From Xestospongia muta (Eukaryota > Porifera > Demospongiae > Haplosclerida > Petrosiidae), in the NCBI GenBank assembly GCA_963693285.1, contig OY848918.1, positions 8,249,156 to 8,313,155 on the forward strand: a stretch of DNA of 64,000 nucleotides, in the 5' to 3' direction. The notes under the pieces are model-generated. The model was not told the DNA's origin, ran no database searches, and worked only from the letters and a program-made list of their open reading frames with translations. Both the position numbers and the translations under genes were made by a program. Below, piece after piece: positions 61,300-64,000 of this stretch (position 1 is its first letter; each line of letters begins with the position of its first letter).

Positions 61300-62386
61300 A
61301 TGAAAAGTATGGTACAATGTTGATTTGTCTTCTATTACCAGTCATAGGTGAGTTAATATATAATATTTGTCCGTATGACTTTATAGTGAACATAGAAGCT
61401 ACAGTTACAATTGCTACAGTGAGTTCTGGAGACATTGCTAATAGTAACACTGAGTTTACTGCTGCTCTTGTGAGTGTTAACAATCCTGGACTAACAACTA
61501 ATTTAAGTTTTATTGCCACTACTGATAAGAATGGAACACAAGTTAGGTGTGTTGATACAATAGATACAAACTCAATGACTTGTACTATTATGATATCAGG
61601 TATGTCACTAACAGTATCATATATAACTAACAATGTACTATCATTATAAGGTCCTCCAAGTGATGCTCCTACAGGACTGGGTTTTACAGCTCTCACAAAC
61701 ACTTCAGTCACTCTTTACTGGTCACCTCCTACTCTTAATCCTAACTGTATAGTTAACTACACTGTTGAGATCAGGACAACCAGTGTTAATATATTGATCC
61801 ATAGTCTTAGTACTGGTAATAATATCACCAGTATTAATGTATCTACTGGTCTCACTCAGTCAGTAGAGAGTATCAATACAGAGTAGTAGGGTCTGATACT
61901 GTTAATAGATTAGGACCCTATAGTCAATATACTATGTTCACTTTAGATGGTAAGAGTTAGATTATTCTAGTTCTCACGAGGAATACTAATTTTAACTACA
62001 CTTTAGTCACTTTCTACTGATCAACTACTACTCTTTATTTTAACTATAGTCAATATACTGTCTTCACCCTCTCCTCTTATCCTCCTCTCTTGTACTACAA
62101 AGTCTATCACAACATATCAAGTTCACTAACTGTTAATATAACTACTGTTACTAACATTACATTGACTGGAGTACTAGCTGGATATACCTACATTATAACA
62201 GTGGTACCAGTTAATATACTAGGAGATGGATACCCTAATAAGATTATAGGTTATTTAAATATTATTATAAAGTATGTCATGTTTACTTCTCATACAGTTA
62301 TCATTCATGATGAACCAATGATAATTCGTGTCAACATATTATATAATATCATAAAAAGACTATTTCAAGTGATTTATCTAGAATAG
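61300..62386 (+). pseudogene. Disrupted receptor with shortened Ig exon and secreted-type end
   Basis: The usual start codon at 61300 is followed by one A too few, which breaks the signal peptide; an in-frame ATG at 61317 would leave a short leader (MLICLLLPVI). The Ig exon (61387-61599) has lost 108 bp in frame, removing the segment with the first three cysteines and the core Trp. FN3-1 (from 61651) has a 2-bp insertion near 61868 (GTAGAGAGTATC), giving TAG TAG at once. Exon 4 is missing: the region switches to the FN3-1-end fusion typical of the relics, then FN3-2 exon 5 (to about 62246) and an end exon whose stop has mutated so that it runs on to TAG at 62384. A recombinant of a gene with a relic. 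Confidence 0.75.
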
Positions 62387-62941
62387 GTAAGTACAGATTT
62401 AGTTAATATATATTTTTAAATAAATATAGTAATTGCGTCTCCTTTCATGTTCTTGTCAACTCCAACCTTACTCTAATTTCAAGTCAGTAAAATTATTATA
62501 TAAATGTACCTAGCTCTTTCAACAACTGTAGCAATTTTTAATAATTTTTTCATCATATAATGTTGAATATGTTAAGAATCCATCAGTCCTTTGATGTTTA
62601 TTACTAGACTCAACTAATTCTACATATTCACTGTTCACTCTATATATGTAATTTGTTCAAGTAATCATTACATTTATGACTCCATACATGCAATTATTAA
62701 TTTGATTATTTCCACTTTCATAATGACAGTATTATTATTAATATTTTATTAGTAAAATTATAATACAATTTCATCTTCCTGTATATATCAGTAGAAGAGC
62801 TCTCATCAAATTCCAACAATTGATTATAAACACATTCAATACAGGTACATCAAAGTCAAACTTGTATGTTGACAACTATTGTAGTTAACATTGAAGTCAA
62901 TTTGAAGAACAGCATAAGTATTTACAATGAGTAACACAATA
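62387..62941 (+). pseudogene. Decayed stalk exons, unit copy 9
   Basis: Degenerate stalk exon sequence, no usable frames. Confidence 0.45.
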
Positions 62942-63063
62942 GTTGAGTTATAATGTAAACAAAACACAAAACAAACCACCTCTTTACATAAATTAGTCTA
63001 ACAGGTGTCATTGCCATTCATAAAACCATTGTATCATAACAATAATCTACCTATGCAGTCAAA
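62942..63063 (+). promoter_or_regulatory. Upstream block of the 63064 gene
   Basis: A shortened form: the ACTCAACCC element is lost (GTAAACAAAACACAAAACA) while CTTTACATAAATTAGTCTAA is kept. Confidence 0.35.
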
Positions 63064-64000
63064 ATGAAAAAGTATAGTACAATATTGATTTGTCTTCTAT
63101 TACCAGTCATAAGTGAGTTAATATATAATATTTGTTATATAGCCTTATAATGAACATAGAAGCTTCAGTTACAAGACTAGATTGTAATCATGGAGTATGT
63201 CCACAGACACAAAGAGCACTCACTTGTACAATAACAGGAAGTGCAGCAGCTTGGTATACTCCTCCATCAGATAGTAGTCCCATTGCTACAGTAAGTTCTG
63301 GACAAGTTAGTAATGTTGATAATACTGGGTTTACTGCTGCTTTTGTGAGCAATACTTCTGGACTAAAAACTAATTTAAGTTTTACTGCCACTACTGATAA
63401 GAATGGAACACAAGTCAGGTGTGCTGATTTAATAGATACAAACTCAATGACTTGTACTATTATGATATCAGGTATGTCACTAACAGTATCATATATAACT
63501 AACAATGTACTATCATTATAAGGTCCTCCAAGTGATGCTCCTACAGGACTGGGTTTTACAGCTCTCACAAACACTTCAGTCACTCTTTACTGGTCACCTC
63601 CTATTCTTAATCCTAACTGTATAGTTAACTACACTGTTGAGATTAGGACTACAAGTGATAATATATTGATCAGTAATCTTAGTACTGGTAATAATATCAC
63701 CAGTATTAATGTATCTACTGGTCTCAATCAGTCAGTAGAGTATCAATACAGAGTAGTAGGGTCTGATGCTGTTAATAGATTAGGATCCTATAGTCAATAT
63801 ACTATATTCATTTTAGATGGTAAGAGTTAGATATTCTAGTTCCCTTGAGGAGTGCTAATTTTTAGTTCTACAGGCTGTACCACTAATTACTTATAATATC
63901 ACAAAGAATACAGACAACTACACAATTGTTGTAATTTGGGAAGTATATATTTTTGTTTATAATAACTGAGTCTAGTATTTTCATTTAGTCACCTCCACTT
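63064..64000 (+). CDS. Receptor, 5' part (signal peptide, Ig, FN3-1, FN3-2 start)
   Basis: Exons 63064-63112, 63160-63471, 63523-63819, 63866-63942 and 63989 to the window edge, phases compatible. Signal peptide MKKYSTILICLLLPVI. The usual acceptor of exon 2 is mutated from AG to AA at 63149-63150, but the next AG, 9 bp in, keeps the frame and costs three residues; A3 uses the same later site. The Ig exon is otherwise complete (RLDC, VCPQTQ, TCTITG, WYTPPSD, NGTQVRCAD). FN3-1 carries NILISNLSTGNN. Whether this is a type A, type B or secreted-type gene cannot be told because the window ends in exon 5. Confidence 0.75.

Noticed and set aside
1..64000. Transposon-driven expansion
   Set aside because: No transposase, reverse transcriptase, LTR or clear terminal inverted repeats with target duplications were seen; unequal crossing-over explains the unit structure better.

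Overview
This looks like AT-rich animal nuclear DNA with very short introns (mostly 40-60 bp), a gene style like that of a demosponge of the Amphimedon type. The species is an inference from intron size, base composition and the family of receptor genes, not something the sequence proves. I see no bacterial, organellar or viral signature, no transposase or reverse transcriptase, and no tRNA or rRNA gene.

Almost the whole window is a tandem, partly inverted cluster of one family of type I membrane receptors with a repeat unit of roughly 5-5.8 kb. A full gene has a signal-peptide exon, an Ig-like exon, a first FN3 domain on one exon, a second FN3 domain split over two exons, a Ser/Thr-rich stalk of several tiny exons, one transmembrane helix and a tyrosine-rich cytoplasmic tail. 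The shared ectodomain exons join two different C-terminal modules. Tail A (exons 10-16) carries seven YxxV/L/I motifs, several of them ITIM-like, plus a C-terminal PPxPPKP-type SH3 ligand. Tail B is one exon with a helix and two tyrosine motifs, IYDDV and AYGYIN. Ectodomain introns are almost all phase 1, so exons can be exchanged or skipped without loss of frame.

Layout. 1-1776: 3' part of gene A1, with a shortened tail. 4806-7685: A2, intact. 9751-11891: B1, intact. 15300-17339: B2, broken. 17565-26225: inverted block with the intact gene B3 (18816-20745, minus), FN3 relics, an orphan third tail type (C) and a truncated B copy. 26330-34135: debris zone with an orphan B tail exon, a deletion product, two diverged tail-A relics and a large inverted repeat. 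34262-36928: A3, broken in the ectodomain but with an open tail. 39791-42676: A4, intact. 45350-48229: A5, intact. 51194-53413: an A/B chimera. 56108-58386: a mosaic with a different signal peptide. 61300-62386: broken copy. 63064-64000: start of another gene, cut by the window edge.

Between genes each unit repeats the same non-coding block: a microsatellite, a conserved stretch of about 1.4 kb, and a decayed relic of exons 2-8. The cluster resembles, in architecture only, invertebrate allorecognition and immune receptor clusters such as the Hydractinia Alr complex: clustered Ig-like membrane proteins with ITIM/ITAM-like tails and rapid birth, death and exchange. The intact genes would signal through tyrosine kinases, SH2 phosphatases or adaptors and SH3 proteins. 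That role is inferred.
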